This document shows, in pieces, positions 16,801 through 27,608 of a DNA stretch of 64,000 nt (position 1 is the stretch's first letter; each line of letters opens with the position of its first letter). This stretch comes from Cecembia rubra (lineage in GTDB: Bacteria; Bacteroidota; Bacteroidia; Cytophagales; Cyclobacteriaceae), in contig NZ_PYGF01000005.1 of NCBI RefSeq assembly GCF_003014575.1, positions 248,001 to 312,000 on the forward strand. The letters run 5' to 3'. Both the position numbers and the translations under genes were made by a program. The notes under the pieces were generated by a model. It ran no database searches. It was not told the DNA's origin and saw only the letters and a list, made by a program, of their open reading frames with translations.

Positions 16801-17997
16801 TCAGAAAATCCAATTGTACCCAATCCCAGCCAAGATCCCAATGATGATAATTACAGGGGAACTCAGTTTGGTGAACTGCAACAATAGGTATGTGCCAAAA
16901 ATAGCGAGGATATTGAACAGATTGGCATCCAACGGTTCAAATAGCAGGTAGGCCGCAGCTATTAGCATCCCGCAGCTTACTGCATTGATCCCTTCCAAAG
17001 CTGCCCGGACCGGGCGGTATTTTTTGAGTTGGTCCCAAAACCGGATCACAAAAAAAATCAGAAAGGTTCCCGGCAGGAAAATACCTGCTGCAGCCACAAA
17101 TCCACCTGTAAGCAGGCCTGTAATTCCATCCTCCCGCATGGAAAGGGCCCCTACGTATGAACTGATGCTGAATGTTGGGCCGGGAATGCCCTGGGAGATA
17201 CCATAACCGGTTAGGAATTCTTCCGAACTCAGGAATTTTTTGAATTCCACGAATTCGGTGTATAAATAGGGCACCAAAACCTGCCCTCCTCCAAAAATAA
17301 GGGATCCGTTTCGGTAAAAATTTTCAAATAACAAAATGGACTGGTTTTTTGTGATGGCTCCCAATACCGCTGCAAAGACCAAAACTCCTCCCCATAAGAA
17401 GAAGTTGTCCCAGGAAACCATCAGTTTTTTGTTTCCATCTTCTTTTGGTTGGTCCCGGAATTTCAATGAAGTGCTGATGCCTCCCACCACCAAAAGTAAG
17501 GGAAATACATAAGGGGAATTGTAGAAAAAGGACACGAATGCCGAAAACATCATCAAGACTGTCGCTTCCGGTGTCTTGACCATTTTGAAAATTGTTTTTT
17601 GTGCTGCATAAATGATGAATCCAATGGCCATGGGCTGTATGAATTTGGCAAAATTCAAAGCGCCTGGCGTATTTTCCTGCAAGAAATCAATCAAAAAAGC
17701 TGCTGCAATCATTAAAATCGTCGCAGGAAGTATCCATACAAAAAGTGAGAGGTAAGCCAAATTGGGGCCACCGATTCTGTAACCTATGGCAGAGATGGTC
17801 TGTGTGGAGGTAGGCCCCGGAAGAATCTGACATAAGGCATTCAGTTCCCAGAGTTCTTCTTCCTTTATGTAACCCCGCTTTCTCACCATGAGGTCGAGCA
17901 CCATGGCGAGAAAGACTTGGGGTCCACCAAATGCCGTGACAGAAAGTAGCAATACATCCTTCAGGTAGAGGTAATATCGTACTTTCCTGACAGACAC
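16801..17997 (-). CDS. chrA: Chromate transporter (CHR family)
   Basis: This 398-aa integral membrane protein has the two-domain CHR architecture. The first half has SVTAFGGPQVFLAMVLDLM and LCQILPGPTSTQTISAIGYRIGG. The second half repeats the pattern as GSLIFGGGQVLVPYLYTEFV and GYGISQGIPGPTFSISSYVG. The GGG/FGGP and PGPT motifs are diagnostic, and the length is usual for long-chain ChrA (about 400 aa). It should export chromate, or act on another oxyanion, at the inner membrane. Only 3 bp separate it from the upstream oxygenase gene, so the two are one operon. Confidence 0.92.
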   Translation of the reverse strand: MSVRKVRYYLYLKDVLLLSVTAFGGPQVFLAMVLDLMVRKRGYIKEEELWELNALCQILPGPTSTQTISAIGYRIGGPNLAYLSLFVWILPATILMIAAAFLIDFLQENTPGALNFAKFIQPMAIGFIIYAAQKTIFKMVKTPEATVLMMFSAFVSFFYNSPYVFPLLLVVGGISTSLKFRDQPKEDGNKKLMVSWDNFFLWGGVLVFAAVLGAITKNQSILLFENFYRNGSLIFGGGQVLVPYLYTEFVEFKKFLSSEEFLTGYGISQGIPGPTFSISSYVGALSMREDGITGLLTGGFVAAAGIFLPGTFLIFFVIRFWDQLKKYRPVRAALEGINAVSCGMLIAAAYLLFEPLDANLFNILAIFGTYLLLQFTKLSSPVIIIIGILAGIGYNWIF

Positions 17998-18000
17998 CTA

Positions 18001-18981
18001 TTATTTTTTAAGTCCTAATTCTCTTAGACGCTCATCCAGGAATTCTCCGGCAGTTGCGTCTTCAAATTGTTTGGGGTTGTTGGCATCTACACAGCTTTCC
18101 AGGCAGGTCAGGTCCATCTCAGACCTAGGGTGCATAAAGAAAGGGATGGAATACCTACTGGTATGCATCAGTTCACGAGGTGGGTTCACCACTCTGTGGA
18201 TGGTCGATTTAAGTTTCTTATTGGTCAGTCTTTCCAACATGTCACCCACATTGACCACCAATTGGTCAGGCAATGCAGTGATCGGGATCCATTTTCCGTC
18301 TCTTCTCAAAACCTGAAGCCCATCAGCTGAAGCACCCATCAATAAGGTGATCAGGTTGATATCCCCATGTTCGGCAGCTCGTACCGCATCAGCAGGAACT
18401 GCATCCGGGTTTTCTATTGGGAAGTAGTGGATTTGTCTTAAGATGGAATTGCCATAGGCTACTTTGTCCTCAAAGTAATCTTCCTCCAGGCCCAGGTGAA
18501 GGGCAATGGCACGCAACATATTTTTCCCTGCATTTTCGAGGGTTTTGTAGATCTCAAGGGCAACAGTTTTGAATTCAGGCAATTCTTCCGGCCAGATATT
18601 CGCTGGATACTCGGATTTGATAGGATCACTCTCGGGGATATCGGACAATTCCTGCCCTACATGATAAAATTCTTTAAGGTCACCGGTATTTCTGCCTTTG
18701 GCATGTTCTTTGCCTTTTCCGGTATATCCTCGCTGGAATCCGATTTCAGGCTTCTCGTATTTGGTTTTTACATTATCAGGAAGTGCAAAGAATTCTTTAA
18801 TCACCGCATAAAGTCTATCCTGCAAATCCTGGTTTAAGCCATGGTTTTTAATGGCCACAAAGCCAATGTTTTGGTAAGCATCACCCAGCTTTTTAACAAA
18901 AGCCGCCTTCTTCTCAGCATCCCCGGAAGTAAAGTCTGCCAGATCCAAGGATGGGATTTCATCATATAAAATCTCAGTCAT
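18001..18981 (-). CDS. 2-oxoglutarate/Fe(II)-dependent oxygenase (isopenicillin N synthase-like)
   Basis: The 326-aa protein has an N-terminal DIOX_N region (IPSLDLADF, FVAIKNHGL) and a C-terminal 2OG-Fe(II) domain. Iron ligands are seen as HGD in AAEHGDINLITLL and the distal His in KSTIHRVVNP, and the 2OG-binding RYS motif is SRYSIPFF. Length and order match the isopenicillin-N-synthase-like superfamily. The substrate cannot be told. It is followed 3 bp later by the chromate transporter gene, but a functional link is not obvious. Confidence 0.88.
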   Translation of the reverse strand: MTEILYDEIPSLDLADFTSGDAEKKAAFVKKLGDAYQNIGFVAIKNHGLNQDLQDRLYAVIKEFFALPDNVKTKYEKPEIGFQRGYTGKGKEHAKGRNTGDLKEFYHVGQELSDIPESDPIKSEYPANIWPEELPEFKTVALEIYKTLENAGKNMLRAIALHLGLEEDYFEDKVAYGNSILRQIHYFPIENPDAVPADAVRAAEHGDINLITLLMGASADGLQVLRRDGKWIPITALPDQLVVNVGDMLERLTNKKLKSTIHRVVNPPRELMHTSRYSIPFFMHPRSEMDLTCLESCVDANNPKQFEDATAGEFLDERLRELGLKK

Positions 18982-19060
18982 ATTTGGTAAATATTTATCC
19001 CGAAAGGTAAGCCATTTTCATCTAAATTTAAATAAATTAGCCCTTTAGCCTTAAAAAACC

Positions 19061-19828
19061 ATGAATAAAAGCCAATTATCGGTTCTAATCTTGCTTTCTC
19101 TTAGCATAGCGGGCTGTGGAACTTCCAGAGAAAAACAGGGCGAAATCGTCATGCAAAACAGTCTGGCCAATCAGCCACAAAATGAGGGCTCAGAAATCAG
19201 TTTTTATTTTTATGATGAGAAGAATGATTACCCGGATGCCATTATTGAGATGTATACGCCTTTGGGAAATCAAAAATTTAAGCCTGGAAAGGTGCCTTTC
19301 GAATTCAATATCAAAAACTATCCATTTGCTTCTGGATTAGGTGGTTTCCAATTGATGATGATCCTTAATGGAGGTGACCCTGTAGGTTATAATGCACCCA
19401 TTTTCCAAAGAGAGCTAAAAGAAGGGACCTACAGGGCCGTGGCCTATTTAGTGGATGGAGAGGGCTTGGCATTGAAGGAATTCGGAAATTATGTGGACAG
19501 GGATTTTATGGTCGGTGAGACAAGGGCATTTCCCTACCAGGCAGAACCTTACATTGCATTGAACTTACCGGGCAATGGACAGATATTTGCTGAAGGAGAT
19601 GAGGTTACTATCGATTTTTTGATCTTGGGAGGAGATTTGAAACAGGACAGGTTAAAGGTGCGTATTCAGTTGGATTCTTTGGAATATGAAGTTGATCAAA
19701 TGACACCTGTCCGCATTTCAAATCTGCCCAAAGGAGAATTTTCCCTTACCGTGACGCTGCTGAAAAAAGATGGAAAGGAATTAGTTGGGCCATTTTCCTC
19801 AGTTCAAAAAACTATCCTGGTTCAGTAA
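19061..19828 (+). CDS. Lipoprotein of unknown function
   Basis: This 255-aa protein has a lipoprotein signal, MNKSQLSVLILLSLSIAGCG. The remainder is beta-rich with Gly/Pro/Asp turns (ISFYFYDEKNDYP, GTYRAVAYLVDGEG, NLPKGEFSLTVTLLKKDGK), suggesting two or three immunoglobulin-like sandwich domains. No catalytic motif or named family was recognised. It is transcribed divergently from the oxygenase-chrA operon, 79 bp away. Confidence 0.75.
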   Translation: MNKSQLSVLILLSLSIAGCGTSREKQGEIVMQNSLANQPQNEGSEISFYFYDEKNDYPDAIIEMYTPLGNQKFKPGKVPFEFNIKNYPFASGLGGFQLMMILNGGDPVGYNAPIFQRELKEGTYRAVAYLVDGEGLALKEFGNYVDRDFMVGETRAFPYQAEPYIALNLPGNGQIFAEGDEVTIDFLILGGDLKQDRLKVRIQLDSLEYEVDQMTPVRISNLPKGEFSLTVTLLKKDGKELVGPFSSVQKTILVQ

Positions 19829-19920
19829 AATAGTATCGAATAGCAGTGAATACCCAAACAACTTCGATAAATATAGGGGGTGAAAATATTTCATCCACCT
19901 CATTTTAATTCTGATTGGCC

Positions 19921-21120
19921 TCAAACTTTCATCCTTATCGCAATGATAAAAGCAGATATCAAAGTAAGCCCAGCAATACTTAAGATGGAAGCTTCGATTC
20001 CAAATGCATCTGCGATGATTCCTGTCAAAATGGCCCCTATGGCATAACCCAGATCCCTCCAAAGCCTGAAGACTCCAATACTGTTTGCCCTGTCTTCAGG
20101 ATGGGTATTATCGGCCACTGTTGCCAGGAAGGTAGGATAGACCATTGCGGTTCCCCATCCCAAAATGGCGGAAAGTATCACATAATGGCTCATTTCTTGT
20201 GCAAAGAAAAAGAGGGCAAGAGCGATTGCCTGAAGCAACATGCCAATAAACAGCAAATGTTTTTTGTTAAAGATATCGGCCATTTTACCTGTAAATAACT
20301 GACCGATTCCCCAAATCGCGGGATAAATGGCCGTCACAATACCAATTTGTTCGAGATTGAATCCTTTAACTGCCAAAAGAATGGGGAAAATGCCCCATGC
20401 CATACCGTCATTGAGGTTATTGACTAATCCTGCCTGGGTTACTGAACCCAGGTTTTGGTGTTTCCATGTAGTTTCGAGAAATATGTTGGAAAGTTTCGGA
20501 ATGTCCGAAAAGGATTTTTCTGCCGATACGTGTTTTCTGGTATCCTTGATCAGGAAAACCGATCCAAACAGGCCTCCGATTGCCAATGCAATTCCCAAAA
20601 TAAAAGGGTAAGGCCTTAGTCCAAATTCTGCAGCAATAAATCCTGTCAGGAAGGCCACTGCTGCCACTGCAAGGTATCCTGCAAATTCATTTAGTCCCAT
20701 GGCAAATCCACGGTCTTTTTCTCCGACCAAGTCAATTTTCATGACTACAGTACTGCTCCAGGCCAAGCCTTGGTTGATGCCGAGGAGCATATTTGCGGCG
20801 ACGATCCAATCCCAACTTGGGGCATACATAAGTATAAAAGGAACAGGTAGGCCAAATAACCAACCAATGACCAAGAGATTTTTTCTTCCTATTTTATTAG
20901 CAAATACCCCAGCAAAATAATTGGTAATGGCTTTGACAATACCAAAAACAATAATAAATGAAAGGATAGCTGTTTTGGCAGCTATGGCAAACTCCACTTC
21001 GGCTATTTGGGGAAGGATACTTCTTTCCAGGCCCACCATTCCTCCGACAAAAGCATTGATTATGACAAGCAGCGTAAACTGTTGCCAATTCTCCTTTAAT
21101 CCAAGCTTTATTTGATTCAT
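19921..21120 (-). CDS. Major facilitator superfamily transporter
   Basis: The protein is 399 aa from MNQIKLGLKENWQQF (ATG 21120). An ATG at 21141 would add seven residues. Twelve hydrophobic segments are arranged in two halves, with the MFS loop 2-3 motif (NYFAGVFANKIGRKNLLVIG) and a second-half counterpart (GQLFTGKMADIFNKKHLLFIG). The family is large, and neither neighbours nor motifs reveal the substrate. It would be an inner-membrane secondary transporter. Confidence 0.88.
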   Translation of the reverse strand: MNQIKLGLKENWQQFTLLVIINAFVGGMVGLERSILPQIAEVEFAIAAKTAILSFIIVFGIVKAITNYFAGVFANKIGRKNLLVIGWLFGLPVPFILMYAPSWDWIVAANMLLGINQGLAWSSTVVMKIDLVGEKDRGFAMGLNEFAGYLAVAAVAFLTGFIAAEFGLRPYPFILGIALAIGGLFGSVFLIKDTRKHVSAEKSFSDIPKLSNIFLETTWKHQNLGSVTQAGLVNNLNDGMAWGIFPILLAVKGFNLEQIGIVTAIYPAIWGIGQLFTGKMADIFNKKHLLFIGMLLQAIALALFFFAQEMSHYVILSAILGWGTAMVYPTFLATVADNTHPEDRANSIGVFRLWRDLGYAIGAILTGIIADAFGIEASILSIAGLTLISAFIIAIRMKV

Positions 21121-21255
21121 AAAGCAAAATTGATTAAACAATTAAAAAAAGAATGTGACAAATGTTCAATTGGTGTAGGGATTTGGTTTTTGGAATTTAA
21201 AGAAAAAAGCTGGCAAAAAGGGAATATTGGCTAATTTTAAAGAAAAAACCTCCAA

Positions 21256-21840
21256 GTGACAGATAAGCAATTAAAAGCAAAAAGGACAAGTTTTTTGATT
21301 AAAAACTTGCTCAAAGGATTCCTGTACCTTGCAATATTGCTAGGCTTATTTTTCATATTGAAGCAATATTATTCCGAACAGGAAAGGCAGGAATGGTTCG
21401 GTGCGATATACAACAATCCTCACTTGGTTATGTCCATATTTGTAGCTTCTGAAATTTTGTTTGGAGTTATTCCTCCTGAAGTTTTTATGCTTTGGTCATT
21501 GGAAACAGGGTGGATAGGCAGCTATTTTATAAGTATTGGGATGCTTTCAGTGATTTCTTATGCAGCAGGATATTTCAATTTTAGAATAGGTTTATTCATC
21601 AATCACAGAAGCAATGTGCTAAAAACCAGGAACAGATTCATCCAAAAATATATAGTCCTTTTTAAAGAATATGGGGCATTTTTGGTAATCGTTGCCGCGA
21701 TAAGCCCAATTCCCTTTTCATTGATCGCACTTCTGGGAGGTACAGCTGGACTCAGTAAAAGAAAATACCTGCTTTTCAGTTTGCTCAGGATTGTTCGTTT
21801 TTTTGTTTATGCCTATGTTTTATGGTTAATTCAAGGCTAA
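21256..21840 (+). CDS. VTT/DedA-like small membrane protein
   Basis: This 194-aa protein starts at GTG 21256. It has a TM segment near residue 25, then FGVIPPEVFMLWSLETGW and IVAAISPIPFSLIALLGGTAGLSKRKYLLFSLLRI. The latter matches the conserved re-entrant loop region of VTT/DedA (SNARE-associated) proteins (xPxPxxxxxxxaGxxxmxxxxF). DedA proteins take part in lipid carrier recycling and membrane homeostasis. The identity is moderate and the exact subfamily is not assigned. It is on the same strand as uvrA, 33-70 bp before it. Confidence 0.7.
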   Translation: MTDKQLKAKRTSFLIKNLLKGFLYLAILLGLFFILKQYYSEQERQEWFGAIYNNPHLVMSIFVASEILFGVIPPEVFMLWSLETGWIGSYFISIGMLSVISYAAGYFNFRIGLFINHRSNVLKTRNRFIQKYIVLFKEYGAFLVIVAAISPIPFSLIALLGGTAGLSKRKYLLFSLLRIVRFFVYAYVLWLIQG

Positions 21841-21909
21841 TGTTGCCAACAAATTATCATTTCAGCTGTTGAAATGGTAACTTTGCCCTTTATGATTTTG
21901 ACTGATACA

Positions 21910-24708
21910 ATGACTTCACATTCTATAGATCAACTTGATCCAAAAGATTTTATTATCATAAAGAACGCCCAGGTTAACAACCTTAAAAATCTAAGTGTAG
22001 CCATTCCCAGAAATAAATTGGTGGTGGTTACTGGGCTTTCAGGGTCGGGCAAATCGTCCTTGGCTTTTGATACGCTTTTTGCCGAGGGTCAGCGTATGTA
22101 TGTGGAGAGTTTGAGTTCCTATGCAAGACAGTTTTTGGGCAGGATGGAAAAGCCAGAGGTAGAATACATCAAAGGAGTTTCACCTGCAATCGCAATCCAG
22201 CAAAAAGTAACCACGAAAAATCCCAGATCCACGGTGGGTACGACTACGGAGATATATGACTATCTCAAATTGCTGTTCAGCAGGATAGGCAAAACCATTT
22301 CTCCTGTCAGTGGTGAAGAGGTCAAACACCACACCGTCACCGATGTGGTGGATTTTATCAATACTTTTGATGAAGGCGAAAAGGTTATGATCACCTGTCC
22401 TTTGCATTGGGTAAAGGGCAGGACCAAGTCGCAGGAATTGGAGCTATTGCTTCAAAAAGGATTTACCCGAATCCTTATCAATGGAGAAGCTTATTTTGTA
22501 GAGGACTTAGTAAAAGCAGCTACCTTACTCAATGGAGATTATGAAATTTTGATTGACAGAGTTTCGGTTAGACATGATGATGAAGACAATCAGTTCAGAA
22601 TAGCGGATTCTGTACAGACGGCATTTTTTGAAGGACATGGAGAATGCACAGTTTTGGTTCCGGGAAAAGAAAGAAGGACTTTTTCGGACCGCTTTGAATT
22701 GGACGGGATGAGTTTTGAACTCCCATCGGTTAATTTCTTCAGTTTTAACAATCCCTATGGTGCATGTAAGACCTGTGAAGGATTTGGCTCGGTATTGGGT
22801 ATTGATCCTGATTTGGTCATTCCGGATAAAAGCCTATCGGTTTATGAAGGAGCTATTGCACCCTGGAGAGGAGAAAGTACAGGAAAGTGGCTGGAGCCAT
22901 TAGTTAAAAAGGGGATTTATTTTGATTTTCCAATTCATAGGGCTTATGAGGATCTGAGTGATATGGAAAAGGAGTTGGTCTGGACCGGGAACTCTTATTT
23001 CAAAGGTCTAAATGCATTTTTTGAAGATTTGGAATCCAAAACCCACAAAATCCAATATAGGGTGATGCTTTCCCGTTTCAGGGGGAGGACGACTTGTCCC
23101 GATTGTAAGGGAACAAGATTGAGAAAAGATGCATCTTATGTCAAGATCAATTCAAAATCCATAGCCGATATTGTTTTGATGCCCATCAATAAAGCACTTG
23201 CATATTTCCGGGACCTTGAATTGCCTGAAGCGGAACAAAAAGTGGCAAACAGGATTTTGAAGGAAATTCTTAACCGCTTGGAATATATTGATAAGGTTGG
23301 CTTAGGTTACCTTACATTAAACAGACTTACTTCTACACTTTCCGGTGGGGAATACCAAAGAATAAAGCTTGCGACTTCTCTTGGTTCGGCACTTGTAGGC
23401 TCTATGTACATTCTTGATGAACCCAGTATTGGTCTTCACCCCAGGGATACGGACAGGTTAATCGAAGTGCTGAAATCTTTGAGGGACTTGGGCAATACCG
23501 TTATTGTGGTAGAACATGAAGAAAAGATCATGAAAGCCGCAGACCAGATTATAGATATTGGACCAGATGCAGGTGTTAGAGGAGGGGAATTGGTGTTTCA
23601 AGGGAATTTGAAAGAACTCTTGGTTCATGGGCAAAGTCATACGGCCAGGTACTTAAAAGGCGAGGAAAAAATTCAAGATAAGAAGCAGAACAGAAAATGG
23701 AGGGACAGTATTACCGTAAAAGGAGCCAGAGAAAATAACCTAAAAAACCTTACTGTAAATTTCCCTCTCCATGCACTTACAGTAGTGACAGGTGTCAGTG
23801 GTTCGGGAAAATCTACCTTGATCAAGAAAGTGCTTTATCCTGCTTTGGGCAAAATGCTGGGAACTGTTATAGATGAGAGTGGAAAGTTTGATAAGCTTGA
23901 GGGAGATTATAAAAAGATTACCCAGGTTGAATTTGTAGATCAGAATCCTATCGGAAAGTCTTCAAGATCCAATCCTGTCACCTATGTGAAAGCATATGAC
24001 GCCATCCGCACATTGTATTCTGAGCAGCCACTTGCCAAACAAAGAGGTTATAAACCCGCTTTCTTCAGTTTCAATGTAGATGGCGGAAGGTGTGAGGCTT
24101 GCCAGGGAGAAGGTTCAGTTACTGTCGAGATGCAGTTTATGGCTGACATACATCTTACCTGCGAGTCATGTAAAGGCAAGCGCTTTAAGAATGAAATTCT
24201 GGATATTAAGTTCAAAGACAAGGATATTTCTGATGTGTTGGATATGACTATTGATGAGGCCATGGAGTTTTTCAAGGATAAACATGCCATCATCAATAAG
24301 CTCCAACCCTTGCAGGAAGTTGGGTTGGGTTATGTCGGAATGGGACAGTCATCCAATACCTTGTCAGGAGGGGAGGCCCAAAGAGTAAAGCTTGCGTCTT
24401 TCCTAGGAAAAGGAGGTACACGTCCCGGAGATCATGTGCTTTTTATTTTTGATGAGCCAACTACCGGCCTGCATTTCCATGATATCAGGAAGTTATTGTA
24501 TTCGATCAATGCATTGATAGATCAGGGCCATTCGGTGATCATCATTGAACACAACACAGAAGTAATAAAAGCAGCAGATTGGGTGATAGACTTGGGACCG
24601 GAAGGGGGTGAAAAGGGAGGGCAGCTTATATTTGAAGGGACTCCAGAGGCTTTGAAGGAGGTAGAAGGTAATTTTACGGCAAAATACCTCAAAGAAAGCT
24701 TCGAATAA
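21910..24708 (+). CDS. uvrA: Excinuclease ABC subunit A
   Basis: The protein is 932 aa from the ATG at 21910. ATGs at 21874 and 21892 would add short hydrophobic leads not typical of UvrA. Two ABC ATPase modules are complete. Walker A motifs are [14 protein letters not shown] and [14 protein letters not shown]; signatures are [16 protein letters not shown] and [16 protein letters not shown]; Walker B regions are [13 protein letters not shown] and [13 protein letters not shown]. Zinc-binding CxxC pairs are present ([33 protein letters not shown]). UvrA recognises bulky DNA lesions and loads UvrB in nucleotide excision repair. Confidence 0.96.
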   Translation: MTSHSIDQLDPKDFIIIKNAQVNNLKNLSVAIPRNKLVVVTGLSGSGKSSLAFDTLFAEGQRMYVESLSSYARQFLGRMEKPEVEYIKGVSPAIAIQQKVTTKNPRSTVGTTTEIYDYLKLLFSRIGKTISPVSGEEVKHHTVTDVVDFINTFDEGEKVMITCPLHWVKGRTKSQELELLLQKGFTRILINGEAYFVEDLVKAATLLNGDYEILIDRVSVRHDDEDNQFRIADSVQTAFFEGHGECTVLVPGKERRTFSDRFELDGMSFELPSVNFFSFNNPYGACKTCEGFGSVLGIDPDLVIPDKSLSVYEGAIAPWRGESTGKWLEPLVKKGIYFDFPIHRAYEDLSDMEKELVWTGNSYFKGLNAFFEDLESKTHKIQYRVMLSRFRGRTTCPDCKGTRLRKDASYVKINSKSIADIVLMPINKALAYFRDLELPEAEQKVANRILKEILNRLEYIDKVGLGYLTLNRLTSTLSGGEYQRIKLATSLGSALVGSMYILDEPSIGLHPRDTDRLIEVLKSLRDLGNTVIVVEHEEKIMKAADQIIDIGPDAGVRGGELVFQGNLKELLVHGQSHTARYLKGEEKIQDKKQNRKWRDSITVKGARENNLKNLTVNFPLHALTVVTGVSGSGKSTLIKKVLYPALGKMLGTVIDESGKFDKLEGDYKKITQVEFVDQNPIGKSSRSNPVTYVKAYDAIRTLYSEQPLAKQRGYKPAFFSFNVDGGRCEACQGEGSVTVEMQFMADIHLTCESCKGKRFKNEILDIKFKDKDISDVLDMTIDEAMEFFKDKHAIINKLQPLQEVGLGYVGMGQSSNTLSGGEAQRVKLASFLGKGGTRPGDHVLFIFDEPTTGLHFHDIRKLLYSINALIDQGHSVIIIEHNTEVIKAADWVIDLGPEGGEKGGQLIFEGTPEALKEVEGNFTAKYLKESFE

Positions 24709-24778
24709 ATTATTGGGGGAGAATTCAAGCAGTTTCCTCCGATCAAATTTGAATTCAATTCAGCAAATCATCAAAATC

Positions 24779-25381
24779 ATGGATATACAATATCCCTTAG
24801 AGCTTATTGGTACTTTTGTCTTTGCCATTTCCGGGGCACTGGCTGTAAGGGACAAGGAGCATGACCTATTTGGTGCAGGTTTTACCGGCTTCATTACTGC
24901 TATTGGAGGAGGTACATTAAGGGATGTTTTATTGGGTTCCTATCCCTTGGTTTGGATAGGGGATGTTTATTTTTTGTATGCGATCCTTTTGGGTGTATTG
25001 GCAGCATTTGTTTTCCCCAGGTTTTTGATCAAATTGAGAAAGACCATGTTTTTGTTTGATACCATTGGGATAGGTTTTTTTACGGTTCTAGGAGTAGAAA
25101 AGGCACTGGCATTTGGTGTCCGGCCCGAAATTGCAGCCATTATGGGTATGTTTACAGCTGTGATGGGTGGCGTAATCAGGGATACATTGGTCAACGAAAT
25201 TCCCATCTTATTCCGGAAGGAAATATATGCTTCTGCCTGCCTAACCGGTGCTATCCTGTATTTACTTTTAAATTATTCAGGTTTAGAAAGGGATTACAAT
25301 CTTTTGATTTCCATTTCTGTGATTATTTCGATCCGTTTGGTAGCAGTCAAATATAAGCTCAGTTTGCCCAGATTGGAATAG
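24779..25381 (+). CDS. TRIC-family (UPF0126) membrane channel
   Basis: The protein is 200 aa from MDIQYPLELIGTFVFAISGA (ATG 24779; the longer frame from 24713 begins with a non-membrane lead). It contains two UPF0126 repeats. GTFVFAISGALAVRDKEHDLFG with TAIGGGTLRDVLLG forms the first, and TIGIGFFTVLGVEKAL with AVMGGVIRDTLVNE forms the second. The GGGTxRD / GGVxRD motifs and seven TM helices are diagnostic. Bacterial members are trimeric cation channels, mainly for K+. The start lies 71 bp after uvrA, so cotranscription is possible. Confidence 0.88.
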   Translation: MDIQYPLELIGTFVFAISGALAVRDKEHDLFGAGFTGFITAIGGGTLRDVLLGSYPLVWIGDVYFLYAILLGVLAAFVFPRFLIKLRKTMFLFDTIGIGFFTVLGVEKALAFGVRPEIAAIMGMFTAVMGGVIRDTLVNEIPILFRKEIYASACLTGAILYLLLNYSGLERDYNLLISISVIISIRLVAVKYKLSLPRLE

Positions 25382-25467
25382 TTTGAAAAAGCCTTATTTC
25401 AATTTACACTATAATTGGATAATCCATTGAATCAAGCTATTTTTGAGCACTTAATCTATTATGCCTA

Positions 25468-26736
25468 ATGAAAAGAGACCAAGTCATTTTTGACCTCATC
25501 GCCAAAGAAGAAAACAGACAGAAAGTAGGAATAGAGCTTATTGCATCAGAAAACTTCACCTCAAAGCAGGTAATGGAAGCGGCTGGTAGCGTACTTACCA
25601 ATAAATACGCAGAAGGTCTTCCCAATAAAAGATATTATGGAGGTTGTGAGATCGTAGATCAGATTGAGCAACTTGCCATTGATAGGGCCAAGGAGCTTTT
25701 TGGTGCCACCTGGGCCAACGTGCAGCCGCATTCAGGAGCCCAGGCCAATGCTGCCGTGTTTTTGGCTTGCTTGAATCCAGGTGATGTGATTTTGGGATTT
25801 GATTTGTCCCATGGGGGTCATTTGACTCATGGTTCTCCGGTTAATTTCTCCGGAAAATTGTACCAGCCACATTTCTACGGAGTGGAGGAAGAGACTGGAA
25901 TGATTGATTATGACAAGGTGGAGGCAAAAGCATTGGAAGTGAAACCTAGATTATTGATCTGTGGTGCTTCTGCTTACAGCAGGGATTGGGATTATGAAAG
26001 ATTAAGAGATATTGCCGATCAGGTTGGTGCCATTTTATTAGCTGATATTTCTCATCCCTCAGGCTTGATTGCTAGAGGTCTCCTCAATGACCCTTTGGAA
26101 TATTGCCATATAGTGACTACAACTACGCATAAGACCTTGAGAGGCCCAAGAGGAGGTTTGATTTTGATGAGAGAAGACTTTGACAATCCTTTTGGATTAA
26201 AAACTCCAAAAGGTGAATTGAGAAAAATGTCTTCTTTATTGGATTCTGGAGTATTCCCTGGAACCCAAGGCGGTCCTTTGGAGCATATTATTGCTGCAAA
26301 AGCTGTAGCATTCCAGGAGGCACTATCTGATGATTATATGCAGTATGTAATTCAGGTGAAGAAAAATGCTTCCGTAATGGCGGACGAGTTTGTTTCTCTA
26401 GGTTATCAGATCATTTCCGGAGGTACTGACAATCACCTCATGCTTATTGATCTCAGAAATAAGGACCTGACTGGTAAATTGGCTGAAGAAACTTTAGGCA
26501 AAGTAGATATTACCATCAACAAAAACATGGTTCCTTTTGATACCCGCTCACCTTTTGTGACTTCAGGTATGCGCGTAGGGACTGCTGCAGTGACTACCAG
26601 GGGATTGAAAGAGGAAGACATGAAAAAAATTGTCCATTTGATAGACAGAGCTCTTCAAAACCATGATAATGAGTCTGCATTGGCTCAGGTCAAAAAAGAA
26701 GTTAATGATTGGATGGTTAAGTTTCCATTGTATTAA
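25468..26736 (+). CDS. glyA: Serine hydroxymethyltransferase
   Basis: This 422-aa PLP enzyme converts serine and tetrahydrofolate to glycine and methylene-THF. The PLP-lysine motif [14 protein letters not shown] is exact. Other landmarks are [48 protein letters not shown] and [11 protein letters not shown]. Length is normal for bacterial GlyA. It is followed 14 bp later by tatC and then rpiB, so the three genes are probably one transcription unit, although they share no pathway. Confidence 0.97.
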   Translation: MKRDQVIFDLIAKEENRQKVGIELIASENFTSKQVMEAAGSVLTNKYAEGLPNKRYYGGCEIVDQIEQLAIDRAKELFGATWANVQPHSGAQANAAVFLACLNPGDVILGFDLSHGGHLTHGSPVNFSGKLYQPHFYGVEEETGMIDYDKVEAKALEVKPRLLICGASAYSRDWDYERLRDIADQVGAILLADISHPSGLIARGLLNDPLEYCHIVTTTTHKTLRGPRGGLILMREDFDNPFGLKTPKGELRKMSSLLDSGVFPGTQGGPLEHIIAAKAVAFQEALSDDYMQYVIQVKKNASVMADEFVSLGYQIISGGTDNHLMLIDLRNKDLTGKLAEETLGKVDITINKNMVPFDTRSPFVTSGMRVGTAAVTTRGLKEEDMKKIVHLIDRALQNHDNESALAQVKKEVNDWMVKFPLY

Positions 26737-26750
26737 TTTGATTCCAAAGC

Positions 26751-27608
26751 GTGGCCTTAGATCAGTATAAAGAAGAAGAGGAAGAAGGCATGTCCTTTTT
26801 GGACCATTTGGAACAGTTGCGTTGGCATTTACTCCGTTCCATATCTGCCATTCTAATATTTACAGTCATTGCCTTTTTGGCAAAGAGCATTGTTTTTGGA
26901 AAAATCATCCTAGGTCCTTCAAAGGTAGATTTTTTTACCTATAGGATGCTTTGCAAGATTGCTGAAGCTATTTCAACTCCAGCACTTTGTATAGACAATT
27001 TGCCATTTACCATTCAAAGTAGGCAGATGACCGGGCAATTTTCCATGCACCTTACCTCATCCGTTGTAGTGGGATTGATTATTTCTTTCCCTTATATATT
27101 CTGGGAAGCATGGAGATTTATCAGTCCTGGATTATATTCCAAAGAAAGGCAGGCAGCCAGGGGAGCAGTTTTCTTTGTTAGTTTGCTTTTCTTTGCAGGT
27201 GCATCTTTTGGGTATTTTATTTTGGCGCCTTTGTCAATCAATTTCCTTTCCAATTACCAGTTGGACCCGACGATCCTGAATGAATTTGATATTACTTCTT
27301 ATGTTACGACTTTGACGATGTTGGTTTTGGCATCAGCCATTATGTTCCAGTTGCCGGTGGTGATTTATTTTCTATCCATGTCAGGTCTGGTGACAGCAGC
27401 TATGCTGAAGACTTACAGGAGGCATGCCATAGTGGCCATTCTGATTTTAGCAGCAGTCATTACCCCACCGGATGTGATCAGCCAGATTTTAATAGCTATG
27501 CCTATCCTGGTGCTTTATGAGGCAGGTATCCAAATTGCAAAAAGATTGGAGAAGAAAAGAGCAAAGAAGGAATTGGAAGAAAACTTAAAATATCAGAGAA
27601 ATGAATAG
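26751..27608 (+). CDS. tatC: Twin-arginine translocase subunit TatC
   Basis: The 285-aa protein starts at GTG 26751. The conserved cytoplasmic N-terminus MSFLDHLEQLRWHLLRS precedes six TM helices. The first periplasmic loop is long (about residues 55-105), as in many Bacteroidota TatC, and PYIFWEAWRFISPGLYSKER is the family signature. TatC is the signal-peptide receptor for folded-protein export, for example of the Tat-like M24 peptidase at 15001-16266. The stop overlaps the next gene by 8 bp. The C-terminus is a charged helix. Confidence 0.95.
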   Translation: MALDQYKEEEEEGMSFLDHLEQLRWHLLRSISAILIFTVIAFLAKSIVFGKIILGPSKVDFFTYRMLCKIAEAISTPALCIDNLPFTIQSRQMTGQFSMHLTSSVVVGLIISFPYIFWEAWRFISPGLYSKERQAARGAVFFVSLLFFAGASFGYFILAPLSINFLSNYQLDPTILNEFDITSYVTTLTMLVLASAIMFQLPVVIYFLSMSGLVTAAMLKTYRRHAIVAILILAAVITPPDVISQILIAMPILVLYEAGIQIAKRLEKKRAKKELEENLKYQRNE